DNA of 64,000 nt from Corticimicrobacter sp040137905 (GTDB lineage: Bacteria > Pseudomonadota > Gammaproteobacteria > Burkholderiales > Burkholderiaceae_B): assembly GCF_040137905.1 (NCBI RefSeq), contig NZ_JBEFDG010000088.1:1-64000 (forward strand), in the 5' to 3' direction. This document shows positions 43,439-52,510 of the stretch, in pieces. The stretch's first letter is position 1. Each line of letters starts with the position of its first letter. The position numbers and the translations under genes were made by a program. The notes beneath the pieces were generated by a model that made no database searches, was not told the DNA's origin, and worked only from the letters and a program-made list of their open reading frames with translations.

Positions 43439-44164
43439 TCAGTTGTCATGTGATTGCTTTTCACCCTGTAATCCCATCTGCCAGAAGTCGATTTCGAGAC
43501 GGGTGGCATCACGAAACAGCTCGGTCAGTTCGATTGCGCGGGTCGGGCCGATTTCGGCCAGTCGGTCATTCAGCCATGTGCGTTCGGCGTGGGCAGCCTG
43601 CTGGAATTCAGCACTGGCATACATATCTATCCAGGCTGCATAAGGATTGTGGTTCGCATCCCTGACCGTAAACGGCTGGTCCTGCAGCCACTGCGCGATT
43701 TCTGCATAGCCGATCAGGCAGGGAGCCAGCGCGACATGCAGGTCCAGCAGATCGCCGCGCTGGCCGGCATCCAGTACGTAGCGCGTGTAGGCCATGGTGG
43801 CACGCGCTTCGGGGAGTGCAGCAAGTTCATCTTCTGTGATGCCCCAGGTGGTGCAGTATTCAATATGCAGCCCCATTTCGATGTCCACGATGGTCTTCAG
43901 ACTGTCCAGACCCTGACGCAACTCACGGATGTTGCGGCTCTTGTAGACAGCCAGGCCCCAGGCTCGGGCAAAGTGCACGAGGAACAGGTAGTCCTGCCTC
44001 AGGTAGCGCCGAAATGCCTCGGCAGGCAGTGTGCCGGCACCCAACTGGCGAACAAAGTCATGCTGGATATAGGCTGCCCATTCCTGTCGGCAGTCGGCAC
44101 TGATTTTCTCGAAGGTGGCGACCGGGCCAGGATGGGGGGGATGACGATCCGTCGTTGCAGGCAT
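43439..44164 (-). CDS. TenA-family aminopyrimidine aminohydrolase (thiaminase II)
   Basis: A 241-residue all-helical TenA protein, which hydrolyses aminopyrimidine products of thiamine decay so that the pyrimidine can be reused. Family blocks are FVRQLGAGTLPAEAFRRYLRQD (shown here to its core, RRYLRQDYLFL) and LAPCLIGYAEI with the likely catalytic cysteine. AAGGAG is found 9 bases before the ATG. No thiamine genes are next to it and no TPP riboswitch is visible in the leader. Confidence 0.9.
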   Translation of the reverse strand: MPATTDRHPPHPGPVATFEKISADCRQEWAAYIQHDFVRQLGAGTLPAEAFRRYLRQDYLFLVHFARAWGLAVYKSRNIRELRQGLDSLKTIVDIEMGLHIEYCTTWGITEDELAALPEARATMAYTRYVLDAGQRGDLLDLHVALAPCLIGYAEIAQWLQDQPFTVRDANHNPYAAWIDMYASAEFQQAAHAERTWLNDRLAEIGPTRAIELTELFRDATRLEIDFWQMGLQGEKQSHDN

Positions 44165-44314
44165 GCTTGTTTCTCCTTGGGGTCGAGTTGACGTACGGCA
44201 CATGGGCAGGCGTACAGAAGGGGCCTGTGTATGGTAGCGGGTTGGGTACGGGCTTGGCTGGATTCACGCAGGGTCGCTGCGGAAATGGAGGGCCTGAAAA
44301 TTTTTCCATGCCAC

Positions 44315-44344
44315 TTGACGCGAACGAAAAAAACAGTGTATTAT
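44315..44344 (+). promoter_or_regulatory. Promoter of the tRNA-Val gene
   Basis: A -35 TTGACG (44315-44320), an 18-base spacer and a -10 TATTAT (44339-44344), ending 13 bases before the tRNA. Confidence 0.7.
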
Positions 44345-44357
44345 TCTGTTCTTCGCT

Positions 44358-44434
44358 AGGCGGTTAGCTCAGTTGGTTAGAGCGCCACGTTGACATCGTG
44401 GAGGTCGCTGGTTCGAATCCAGTATCGCCTACCA
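44358..44434 (+). tRNA. tRNA-Val (anticodon GAC)
   Basis: A 77-base tRNA with encoded CCA. The acceptor stem AGGCGGT/ATCGCCT contains one G-U pair. The D-arm TAGCTCAGTTGGTTAGAGC, the anticodon stem CCACG/CGTGG with loop TTGACAT, and the T-arm GGTTCGAATCC are all clear. The anticodon GAC reads valine GUC/GUU codons. Confidence 0.97.
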
Positions 44435-44464
44435 GAATTTCCAGCACTGATTCATCAGTGCAAG

Positions 44465-44505
44465 CAAAAAAGCCCGTACATTCCTGAAATGTGCGGGCTT
44501 TTTCA
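44465..44505 (+). terminator. Terminator after tRNA-Val
   Basis: An AGCCCGTACATT/AATGTGCGGGCT stem with a 5-base loop, flanked by A6 and T5. Confidence 0.9.
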
Positions 44506-44571
44506 ATTTCAATGCTGCTTCAGGTGCTGCCTGTTCGGGCGGTGACGTGTCGATTGTTGCGTAGGTGCGCC

Positions 44572-44913
44572 ATGCAAAAATTCTTCCCGATTTTCCTGCT
44601 CTGCCTTTCCAATCTGTTCATGACGATCGCCTGGTACGGGCATCTGAAATTTCCCCACAGTCCCCTGGTCAAGGTCATCCTGATCAGTTGGGCCGTGGCG
44701 CTGGTCGAGTATTGCCTGGCCGTGCCGGCAAACCGTATCGGGCACGCTGTCTATTCAGCGGCCGAGCTGAAGACGATACAGGAGGTGATCACGCTGGTCG
44801 TGTTTGCCGGTTTTTCGGTGCTGTACCTGAAAGAAGCATTGACGCTCAATCACCTCGTCGGCTTTGCGTTGATCTGCGCGGGTGCATTTTTCGTATTCAA
44901 GGGGCCGTTCTAG
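44572..44913 (+). CDS. DUF486 small multidrug-resistance-like membrane protein
   Basis: A 113-residue protein with four hydrophobic helices, the topology of the DUF486 family of the drug/metabolite transporter superfamily. The conserved LSNLFMTIAWYGHLKF and VEYCLAVPANRIG patterns are visible. The ATG at 44572 gives the family start MQKFFPIFLLC; upstream in-frame ATGs have no support. The transported compound is unknown. Confidence 0.85.
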   Translation: MQKFFPIFLLCLSNLFMTIAWYGHLKFPHSPLVKVILISWAVALVEYCLAVPANRIGHAVYSAAELKTIQEVITLVVFAGFSVLYLKEALTLNHLVGFALICAGAFFVFKGPF

Positions 44914-45518
44914 GATTTTTTGCGATACATGTGTGGTGCCAGCAGTGGCAGGGTGACGCCACACAGGGGGCCGATGCCGGCTGCAAACAGCAGGGTGCCC
45001 CAGCCGACGTCGCCGCCCAGGCCCCAACCGAATCCCATCACGACCAGCTCGATGCTGCCCCGAACCTGCCAGATGGGGCGGCTGGTGCGGGCATGCAGGC
45101 CGGTCATCAGGCCGTCGCGCGGACCGGGACCATATTGCGCGCCGATATAGAGCGCCGTGCCGATGGCCAGGATGATCATGCCGGCGGCAAAGACCAGGAT
45201 CTGCACCGGCAGCGTGCCGGGGACAGGCAGCAGGAAAAGGCCGAGCTGGGCGCTGGGGCCAACCAGCAGGGCATTGGCAATGGTGCCGATGCCGGGTTTC
45301 TGGCGCAGCGGTATCCAGAGCAGCAGCACGGCCAACCCGAGGATGTTGTTGGCCAATCCGAATGGAATGCCGGTGCGCAGTGCGATCCCCTGCGCCAGGA
45401 CTTCCCAGGGGGGAATGCCCAGGGCGGCCTTGACCATCAGGCTGATGCCGATGCCGAAAAGAAAAAGCCCCAGCAGCAGGGAAAATGCCCTGCGCAGGGT
45501 ATGTGCGACGGGTTGCAT
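44910..45518 (-). CDS. YczE/YitT-like multipass membrane protein
   Basis: A 202-residue membrane protein with five or six helices. It matches the YczE family (LLGLFLFGIGISLMVKAALG, then GIPPWEVLAQGIALRTG and YGPGPRDGLMTGL). The function is unknown. It overlaps the end of the DUF486 gene by 4 bases, tail to tail. Confidence 0.75.
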   Translation of the reverse strand: MQPVAHTLRRAFSLLLGLFLFGIGISLMVKAALGIPPWEVLAQGIALRTGIPFGLANNILGLAVLLLWIPLRQKPGIGTIANALLVGPSAQLGLFLLPVPGTLPVQILVFAAGMIILAIGTALYIGAQYGPGPRDGLMTGLHARTSRPIWQVRGSIELVVMGFGWGLGGDVGWGTLLFAAGIGPLCGVTLPLLAPHMYRKKS

Positions 45519-45698
45519 GGCGAGCGGTCGAGAATGTAGGGAAGGCTTGGCAGCGATGACCGCCAGCGAGGCTATGGGCTACTTTGCCATAGCGCAGACG
45601 GCCAGGCAAGGGGTGGGAACTGTCAAAACTGCCGATTGCCGCAATCCCGCCATGCCGCCAAGATGGTGCCTCGTTCAGTATTGAAATCAGGAGGCCGG

Positions 45699-46214
45699 AT
45701 GCAGTGTACCAAGAGCAGGCAGTTTCACATCGCCCGAGCGCGATGGGTCAGGATGGCGCAGGATGAAAATCAGTCGCTCATGCGCAGGTGCGCCAATCGA
45801 CGCCCTCGCCATGTCATGGCCGAGGTGCGCCAGGCCGGGCGTGTCGGGTTGGTGGTGGCGGGGTGCATGATGCTGTCGGCCTGCGCAGGGGGCTGGCTGG
45901 ATACCGGGCTGGATGACGATGCCGTGCCGCTTGCCTGGCAGGCCCGGAGCGAGATGCAGGGCTATGCCTTCGACTGGTCGCTGTCCGGCGATCGGGAGGT
46001 TGCACCGCTGCAGGTATTCAGCGGCCAGGGCAGCGTATGGCTGCAGTTTCCCGAGGGCATGGCCGTGCCGGCGATCTTTGTCGCAGACGAGGCCGGGGAG
46101 CGTCCGGTGCCGCATGTCGTGCAACCGCCTTATGTCGTGATTGCCGGTGATCACCGACGGCTGGTGCTGCGGGGTGGCACGCTCAGGGCCGAGGCACAGG
46201 CTGCGCCTCGCTGA
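45699..46214 (+). CDS. Orphan VirB9/TrbG-like lipoprotein
   Basis: A 171-residue protein. The C-terminal 95 residues follow the VirB9/CagX/TrbG C-terminal-domain pattern: VFSGQGSVWLQFPEG, a PAIFVADEAG strand, YVVIAGDHRRLVLR. A hydrophobic segment ending in the lipobox-like LSAC precedes it. VirB9 proteins form the outer-membrane core of type IV secretion systems, but no other such gene is in the window. The ATG at 45699 has AGGAGG upstream, yet places the lipobox about 60 residues in. A start at 45816 would give a normal-length signal peptide but has no ribosome binding site. Confidence 0.6.
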   Translation: MQCTKSRQFHIARARWVRMAQDENQSLMRRCANRRPRHVMAEVRQAGRVGLVVAGCMMLSACAGGWLDTGLDDDAVPLAWQARSEMQGYAFDWSLSGDREVAPLQVFSGQGSVWLQFPEGMAVPAIFVADEAGERPVPHVVQPPYVVIAGDHRRLVLRGGTLRAEAQAAPR

Positions 46215-46267
46215 ACTATAATCGTCCGATGTGCGCCGATCCCAGGCGCGTTAGCTTGGTGTCTTCC

Positions 46268-48892
46268 ATGAAATCGTCCGAAATACGTCAGAAATACCTG
46301 CAGTTCTTCCAGTCCAAGGGGCATACGCTGGTGCCGTCGGCATCGCTGGTGCCCGGCAATGACCCAACGCTGCTGTTCACCAACAGTGGCATGGTGCAGT
46401 TCAAGGACGTCTTCACCGGACGCGAGACCCGCCCCTACAAGCGCGCGACCTCGGCGCAGCGCTGCGTGCGTGCGGGCGGCAAGCACAATGACCTCGAAAA
46501 TGTCGGCTATACCGCGCGGCACCACACTTTTTTCGAGATGCTTGGCAATTTCAGTTTCGGTGATTATTTCAAGCGTGATGCAATTCACTTTGCCTGGGAA
46601 CTGCTGACCAAGGTGTACGGGTTGCCCCATGAAAAGCTGTGGATCACGGTCTATCACGAGGATGACGAAGCCTGGGGCATCTGGGCCAATGAGGTGGGCG
46701 TACCTGCCGAGCGCATCATTCGCATCGGTGACAACAAGGGGGCGCGCTATGCCTCCGATAACTTCTGGCAGATGGCCGATACCGGTCCCTGCGGCCCGTG
46801 TTCTGAAATTTTCTACGACCACGGCCCGGATGTGGCCGGTGGGCCTCCGGGATCGCCCGATGAGGATGGTGACCGCTACATCGAGATCTGGAATCTCGTG
46901 TTCATGCAATTCGACCGTGATGTCGACGGCAATCTCACACCGCTGCCGCGCCCCTGCGTGGATACCGGCATGGGGCTCGAGCGGGTGTCGGCCGTGTTGC
47001 AGGGTGTGCATTCCAACTACGAGATCGATCTGTTCCAGCGCCTGATTGCGGCGGCTGCCCGCGAGACCGGTGTTCAGGACCTTGGCAACAATTCGCTCAA
47101 GGTCATCGCTGACCATATCCGCGCCTGCTCGTTTCTGATCGTTGATGGCGTCATTCCCGGCAACGAAGGCCGGGGTTATGTGCTGCGCCGGATCATCCGC
47201 CGCGCACTGCGCCATGGCTACAAGCTGGGTCAGACCAGGCCGTTCTTCCACCGTCTGGTCGCAGACCTGGTCGGAGAAATGGGCGAAGCCTATCCCGAGC
47301 TGGCCGCGATGGCAGAGCGTGTCACCCAGGTCCTGCGCCAGGAAGAAGAACGCTTTGGCGAAACACTCGAGAACGGCATGCGCATCCTTGATGCCGCCCT
47401 TGAGGCGTTGCCAAAGGGCGAGCCCCTGGATGGCAGTACGCTGTTCACGCTGTACGATACCTATGGTTTCCCGGTCGATCTCACGGCCGACATCTGTCGC
47501 GAACGCCAGGTCGAGGTCGACCTCGATGGCTTTGATCGCAACATGGACAAGCAGCGCCAGCAGGCGCGTGCCGCAGGCAAGTTCAAGCTGGCCGAAGGTC
47601 TGTCGTATGCCGGTGTCGATACCGTGTTTCACGGCTACGATACGCTGCAGGCCGAAGGCAAGGTTACGGCGCTGTATGTTGGCGGAACGCAGGTCGATGA
47701 GGTGCAGGCCGGACAGGATGCCGTGATCGTGCTCGACAACACGCCGTTCTACGCAGAGTCCGGTGGACAGGTCGGCGACGCCGGCGTATTCCTGTCGGAC
47801 GCTGCCCAGTTCGATGTGGCCGACACCCACAAGATCCAGCCTCAGGTGTTCGGCCACCACGGGCATGTGGCGCGTGGCCCAATCCGCGTGGGGGATACGC
47901 TCCAGGGCAATGTTGATGTGGCACGTCGCTGGCGCATCATGCGGCACCATTCGGCGACCCATCTGCTGCACAAGGCGTTGCGTGAAACGCTGGGCGGCCA
48001 TGTCCAGCAGCGTGGCTCGCTGGTCGACCCCGACAAGACCCGCTTTGACTTTGCGCACGATGCGCCTGTCAGCGATGCCGACATTGCCGCTATCGAGGCG
48101 ATCGTCAATCGTGAGGTTTTGCTGAACCAGCCTGTCGAGTCCCGTCTGCTGGCCTACGATGATGCGGTTGCCAGCGGTGCCATGGCCTTGTTCGGCGAAA
48201 AGTATGGTGATGTGGTGCGTGTCGTTGACATTGGTTTCTCGCGCGAATTGTGTGGCGGTACCCATGTCAGCCGCACAGGCGATATCGGCCTCTTCAAGGT
48301 AGTGGCCGAAGGCGGGGTGGCGGCTGGCGTGCGTCGTATCGAGGCCATCGCCGGCGAAAGCGCGCTGGCCTGGGTACAGCAGCAGGAAAGCCTGCTGGAA
48401 CGTGCGGCATCGGCACTCAAGGGGCCGGTGGCCGAGCTGCCGGCACGCATTCAGCAGACGCAGGAACATCTGCGCGCTCTCGAGAAGGAAGTCGATCAAC
48501 TGCGCAGCAAACTGGCAGCCAATGCCGGCAATGAGCTGGCTGCACAGGCTGTCGATGTTCAGGGGGCCAAGGTGCTGGCGGCCAGCCTGGGGCAGGCTGA
48601 TGCCAAGGTGCTGCGCGGCATGATCGATCAGCTCAAGGACAAGCTGCAATCCGCCGTGGTGCTGCTGGCTGCAGAAAGCGACGGCAAGATCAGCATTGCC
48701 GCAGGCGTGACCCAGGATCTGGTGGCGCGTGGCGTCAAGGCTGGCGAACTGGTGGCGCATGTGTCCGGCCAGCTTGGCGGCAAGGGGGGCGGTCGTCCTG
48801 ACATGGCCATGGGTGGGGGCACCGATATCGCTGGGTTGCCTGCCGCTGTGGCGGGCGTGCAGGCCTGGGCTGCAGAGCGTCTCTCCAAATGA
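46268..48892 (+). CDS. alaS: Alanyl-tRNA synthetase
   Basis: An 874-residue AlaRS: class II catalytic domain at the N-terminus (MKSSEIRQKYLQFF), the editing domain with the zinc site HHSATHLLHKAL and ELCGGTHV, and a C-terminal DHHA1 domain (GGGRPDMAMGGG). It charges tRNA-Ala and clears mischarged Ser/Gly. Its TGA overlaps the ATG of the next gene as ATGA. Confidence 0.98.
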   Translation: MKSSEIRQKYLQFFQSKGHTLVPSASLVPGNDPTLLFTNSGMVQFKDVFTGRETRPYKRATSAQRCVRAGGKHNDLENVGYTARHHTFFEMLGNFSFGDYFKRDAIHFAWELLTKVYGLPHEKLWITVYHEDDEAWGIWANEVGVPAERIIRIGDNKGARYASDNFWQMADTGPCGPCSEIFYDHGPDVAGGPPGSPDEDGDRYIEIWNLVFMQFDRDVDGNLTPLPRPCVDTGMGLERVSAVLQGVHSNYEIDLFQRLIAAAARETGVQDLGNNSLKVIADHIRACSFLIVDGVIPGNEGRGYVLRRIIRRALRHGYKLGQTRPFFHRLVADLVGEMGEAYPELAAMAERVTQVLRQEEERFGETLENGMRILDAALEALPKGEPLDGSTLFTLYDTYGFPVDLTADICRERQVEVDLDGFDRNMDKQRQQARAAGKFKLAEGLSYAGVDTVFHGYDTLQAEGKVTALYVGGTQVDEVQAGQDAVIVLDNTPFYAESGGQVGDAGVFLSDAAQFDVADTHKIQPQVFGHHGHVARGPIRVGDTLQGNVDVARRWRIMRHHSATHLLHKALRETLGGHVQQRGSLVDPDKTRFDFAHDAPVSDADIAAIEAIVNREVLLNQPVESRLLAYDDAVASGAMALFGEKYGDVVRVVDIGFSRELCGGTHVSRTGDIGLFKVVAEGGVAAGVRRIEAIAGESALAWVQQQESLLERAASALKGPVAELPARIQQTQEHLRALEKEVDQLRSKLAANAGNELAAQAVDVQGAKVLAASLGQADAKVLRGMIDQLKDKLQSAVVLLAAESDGKISIAAGVTQDLVARGVKAGELVAHVSGQLGGKGGGRPDMAMGGGTDIAGLPAAVAGVQAWAAERLSK

Positions 48893-49125
48893 CCGAGCCG
48901 GTATTCCATGCCGAAGTCGAGGCAGTCGGGCTGAAATGCCCGCTGCCCATCCTGCGTGCCAAGAAGGCATTGGCGCAGATGGAAAGCGGGCAGGTGCTGC
49001 GTGTCAGCACCGATGATCCGGGTGCCATACGCGATTTCGAGGCATTCTGTCGCCAGACCGGCAATGCCCTGCTTGGGCAGGAACAGCTTGAAGGCCATTG
49101 TGTGCATTACGTGCAGCGTCGCTGA
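48889..49125 (+). CDS. TusA/SirA-like sulfur-carrier protein
   Basis: A 78-residue protein with the sulfur-carrier cysteine in the CPxP motif (LKCPLPILRAKKAL). TusA-family proteins relay persulfide sulfur to thio-modified tRNA, molybdenum cofactor or other pathways. The ATG is coupled to alaS by a 4-base overlap. Confidence 0.9.
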   Translation: MTEPVFHAEVEAVGLKCPLPILRAKKALAQMESGQVLRVSTDDPGAIRDFEAFCRQTGNALLGQEQLEGHCVHYVQRR

Positions 49126-49152
49126 CGCCCGGCGCGTGGCAGTGCACGCGCC

Positions 49153-49283
49153 GTGAGCCTGCTCGATAAATACCTGCCGCGCTACCAGTTCAGCGAACGG
49201 CACACGATTGGCGGTACTGCCAGGATCCGGATGCGCTGCGCCGGTTTTACGCCTTACTGGAATCTGATCCTGCAATGAAATAG
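49153..49283 (+). pseudogene. Remnant of a small gene after the tusA-like gene
   Basis: From a GTG at 49153 the frame reads SLLDKYLPRYQFSERHTI, a sequence that looks like a real protein start. It then loses sense. From 49212 in a second frame the sequence reads a plausible C-terminus (DALRRFYALLESDPAMK) ending in TAG. A frameshift plus internal deletion would explain this. The family is not identified. Confidence 0.4.
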
Positions 49284-49324
49284 CCCCCGAAACCTGGATG
49301 CGTGTGTCCGGTTGCGGGGGCTGT
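49282..49324. terminator. Terminator between the alaS unit and the M16 peptidase
   Basis: An AGCCCCCG...CGGGGGCT stem with ACC/GGT extension. It lies between convergent units. The T run is short. Confidence 0.6.
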
Positions 49325-49370
49325 ATTGTTTGCAGGCTGTGCGTCTGGCGCAGCTTGTGATAAAGGTTGT

Positions 49371-52226
49371 TTACTTGGGTTTGAAGTCGCCAGCAATGGC
49401 CTTGCTGAAGTCAGCGGGCTTCAGGTATTTGCGCAACGCTGCATTGACCTCGGATGCCTTGAGTGCGCGCAGGCGTTCATCGAGCCTGACTGCCCAGTTG
49501 AAGTCGCGGTCACGGTCAAGATAACCAAGCCATAGGCCTGCGAGGGCCCCATCCTGGGCGTAGGAGAGGGCGCGGTAGTTGAGCAGGGCGGTGATGCCAT
49601 CGGCCACTTCCTGGTCGCCAAATCCATCCTTGAGCGCGCGTGCCAGTTCTTCATTGATGGCCTGTTCCAGCCTGGCACGGTTTTCGGGTGCGAAGATGGC
49701 GTAGACACTCCAGCTGGATGAGGGTTCGAATGCCGATACGGTCAACTGGCTGCGCACGTTGTACGACAGCCCGTCCTGCTCGCGTACCCGATTCCAGAGA
49801 CGTGAGGTTTCCGATGTGCCGAGCAGGAAGTTGGCCAGGTACAGCGCCGGATAGTCGGGGTTCGTATCCTGTAACTGCAAGGGCTGGATGGCCAGATAGA
49901 ATGCGTTGGCCTTGTCCGGCGTATCGATGTCGAAAGTCTTGGCTGGAATGTCGCGATAGGGTGAATCCAGGCGCACATAGGTCGGGGCTTTCTTCCAGGT
50001 GGACAGGCCCTGGCTCAGTGCCTGCTTGACGCTGTCCGGATCAAATTCCCCCACCGCGCTGAAGCTGATGTCGCCCGCACCATAGAAGCGTTCATGAAAG
50101 ACTTTGAGCTGCTTGCGATCCAGTGCCTGGTAGGCAGCCAGCATCTGTTCGAAGCTGGGCGTGTAGCGTATATCGTCCGGTTTCCATGGATTGTCATAGC
50201 GTGCCAGTGCCTGCTGGGCCAGCGCCGATGGCTCGGTCATGGCACTTTGGATCGAGGCAATGGCCTGGCGCCTGTATTCCTCGATCTGGTCTGCCGGGAA
50301 GATTGGGTTCTTCAGCACATCGAAGGCGATATCCATCAGTGCGGGAAGATTGGCTCCGGTTGTCGACATCGAGACGGTGAGTGTATTGCCCCCACCCGAG
50401 AAATACAGCTCGCCTTGCAAGGCGTTGACCTTGTCATGGATCTGCTGGCGGCTCAGGTTGCGGGTGCCGTTTGCCAGCAGTTCTGCTGTTGCACTCGATG
50501 CCAGGCGCTGCCCGTCGAGCTGGGCGGCATCTGCAAAGCGCATGCGCAGGCGGGCTTCGACCCGTTCACCGCGTGCCTCCTTGGGCAGCAGCGCGAGTTC
50601 GACCGGACCGCTGGGCAACTCCAGCGTGCTGCGCTGGGTCAGGGCCTCGATGTTGGCGGGCGAAGGGTCGAATGCGCCGACTTGACGGAAATCCGGATCG
50701 CCACGGTAGTCCTTGAGCGTGGCAGCGAGATCGATGGGCTCGGTTGAGGGTGCTCGCAGCGGCTGCTCCGTCGGGATATAGCGCCCGGCGGTGCGGTTGC
50801 TGGGCACCAGAAACTCAACGGCCGCGCGCTGTACCTGTTCCAGCGTGGCATCGCGTATGCGGTCGCGCTGCAGGAACAGCAGTCGCCAGTCGCCGGCGGC
50901 AATGGCTTCGGAGAGGGCGACGCCAACCGATTCGGCATCGCTGTAGAGCTGTTGCCACTGCGACATCCACTGGTTGCGGGCGCGGTCGAGTTCTTCCTGT
51001 GTGAAGGGACGCTGGGTCAGCGTGTCTTCCAGTGTGGATACGACCGTATCCAGGGCCAGTTCGACGTCCTGGCCCTGTTCGAGCTGGGCACCGAACATCA
51101 ACTGGCCGGGCTGGTTGCGATCCATGGCAAAACCGAAGACCGAAGCAGCCTGTCCTGTGGGAATCAGCGCCTGATAAAGACGGCCCGAGGGCGTGTCGGC
51201 CAGAATCAGGGTTGCCAGGTCCAGATAGGACATGTCCGGATGTGCGGCGGCAGGCGCATGGTAGAGCGCAGCGACCAGCGGGATGCCACCCTGGCGACGC
51301 AGCGTGACCATGCGTTCGCCGTCCTGGACAGGCTCGACCGTGTATTCGGCCGGCAACGTGCGCGCCGGGCGGGACAGCTTGCCGAAGATGCGGGCGATGT
51401 CCGCCAGCGTGGTGACCGGATCGAATTTGCCGCTGACCGTCAGGACGGCGTTGTCGGGCTGGTAATACTGGTGGTAGAAGGCGCGCAACTGGTCGATGTC
51501 GACATTCTCGACATCGGAGCGGGAGCCGATGGTGCTCTTGCCATAGTTGTGCCACTGGTACGAGGCGGCCTGCATCTTCTGCATCAGGACGCGGAAGGGA
51601 TTGTTCTCGCCGCTTTCCATCTCGTTGCGCACGACCGTCATTTCGGAGTCGAGGTCTTCGCGCAGGATCAGCGAGTTCACCATGGCATCAGCCTGCCAGC
51701 CCAGATACCACTCCAGCGTGTCGGGGTTGGCGGAAAAACTGGCGAAATAATTGGTGCGGTCGACGCTGGTCGATCCGTTGGCCTGCAGACCGCGGCGAGA
51801 GAACTCACCCAGTGCGTTGCGGGTGGTTTCCGTACCCTTGAACAGCATGTGCTCGAGCAGGTGGGCCATGCCGGTTTCGCCACGCCCTTCGTGGCGGGAT
51901 CCCACCAGATAGGTCATGTTGACCGTGGTGGTGGGTTTGGAGGCATCGGGTGCCAGCAGCACGGTCAGGCCGTTGCCGAGACGGTACTCCGTGATGCCTT
52001 CGATGGATGGGCCCTGCTGCACACCAGGTGGCAACGGGGTGACCGATACCGCCGAGGTGGCCTGCTGCGGTGTATGGCTAGCCTGGGCATCGGGCGTGGC
52101 ACCGGAAGCCCAGGCAGCGGGCTGCACGGCACCCAGCGAAGCAGTCAGCGCCAGCGCCAGCGCCAGTGACCGGAAAGAGTGGAGGGGATGCATCCGGGAA
52201 AGGGGACTGGTGCGTTGGCGGCTCAT
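49371..52226 (-). CDS. M16-family zinc peptidase (two-domain, pitrilysin type)
   Basis: A 951-residue exported peptidase. An N-terminal signal peptide is visible (FRSLALALALTASLGA), built on a GCGCCA repeat in the DNA. The inverted zinc motif HxxEH is H122-E126 region (HLLEHMLFKG) in the first M16 domain, and the second domain is the inactive-type partner. It probably degrades peptides in the periplasm. The ATG at 52226 lies 5 bases after the minE stop; an ATG at 52193 directly before the signal peptide is possible. Confidence 0.88.
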   Translation of the reverse strand: MSRQRTSPLSRMHPLHSFRSLALALALTASLGAVQPAAWASGATPDAQASHTPQQATSAVSVTPLPPGVQQGPSIEGITEYRLGNGLTVLLAPDASKPTTTVNMTYLVGSRHEGRGETGMAHLLEHMLFKGTETTRNALGEFSRRGLQANGSTSVDRTNYFASFSANPDTLEWYLGWQADAMVNSLILREDLDSEMTVVRNEMESGENNPFRVLMQKMQAASYQWHNYGKSTIGSRSDVENVDIDQLRAFYHQYYQPDNAVLTVSGKFDPVTTLADIARIFGKLSRPARTLPAEYTVEPVQDGERMVTLRRQGGIPLVAALYHAPAAAHPDMSYLDLATLILADTPSGRLYQALIPTGQAASVFGFAMDRNQPGQLMFGAQLEQGQDVELALDTVVSTLEDTLTQRPFTQEELDRARNQWMSQWQQLYSDAESVGVALSEAIAAGDWRLLFLQRDRIRDATLEQVQRAAVEFLVPSNRTAGRYIPTEQPLRAPSTEPIDLAATLKDYRGDPDFRQVGAFDPSPANIEALTQRSTLELPSGPVELALLPKEARGERVEARLRMRFADAAQLDGQRLASSATAELLANGTRNLSRQQIHDKVNALQGELYFSGGGNTLTVSMSTTGANLPALMDIAFDVLKNPIFPADQIEEYRRQAIASIQSAMTEPSALAQQALARYDNPWKPDDIRYTPSFEQMLAAYQALDRKQLKVFHERFYGAGDISFSAVGEFDPDSVKQALSQGLSTWKKAPTYVRLDSPYRDIPAKTFDIDTPDKANAFYLAIQPLQLQDTNPDYPALYLANFLLGTSETSRLWNRVREQDGLSYNVRSQLTVSAFEPSSSWSVYAIFAPENRARLEQAINEELARALKDGFGDQEVADGITALLNYRALSYAQDGALAGLWLGYLDRDRDFNWAVRLDERLRALKASEVNAALRKYLKPADFSKAIAGDFKPK

Positions 52227-52230
52227 CGTG

Positions 52231-52506
52231 TCAGGGCGCTTTGTTGTCGTTGTCGGGCTGGGGCATTTCGATCTTGACTTCCAGAACCTCGAGTGTGTCC
52301 TGGCGGTCAAGCTGTACGGTGATGTCCTTGGGGTCGATCTTGACGTACTTGGAAATGACCTCGACCAGCTCACGCTGGAGTTGCGGCAGGTAGTCGGGCG
52401 AGGCACCCCGGCCCGAGCGCTCGTGGGCCAGAATGATCTGCAGGCGTTCCTTGGCAACGCTGGCAGTCGGCTTTTTCTGGCCCATCAGGAAGGAAAAGAA
52501 AGACAT
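52231..52506 (-). CDS. minE: Cell-division topological specificity factor MinE
   Basis: A 91-residue MinE. The N-terminal membrane-targeting and anti-MinCD segment (MSFFSFLMGQKK, then KERLQIILAHER) and the C-terminal topological domain are intact. It drives pole-to-pole oscillation of MinD. It follows minD after 4 bases. Confidence 0.97.
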   Translation of the reverse strand: MSFFSFLMGQKKPTASVAKERLQIILAHERSGRGASPDYLPQLQRELVEVISKYVKIDPKDITVQLDRQDTLEVLEVKIEMPQPDNDNKAP

Positions 52507-52510
52507 GGGT

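Noticed and set aside
44165..44314. TPP riboswitch upstream of tenA
   Set aside because: The conserved CUGAGA and downstream aptamer blocks are not present in the leader.
46151..48970. Open frame of 939 codons on the minus strand opposite alaS
   Set aside because: Shadow of alaS; no recognisable domain.
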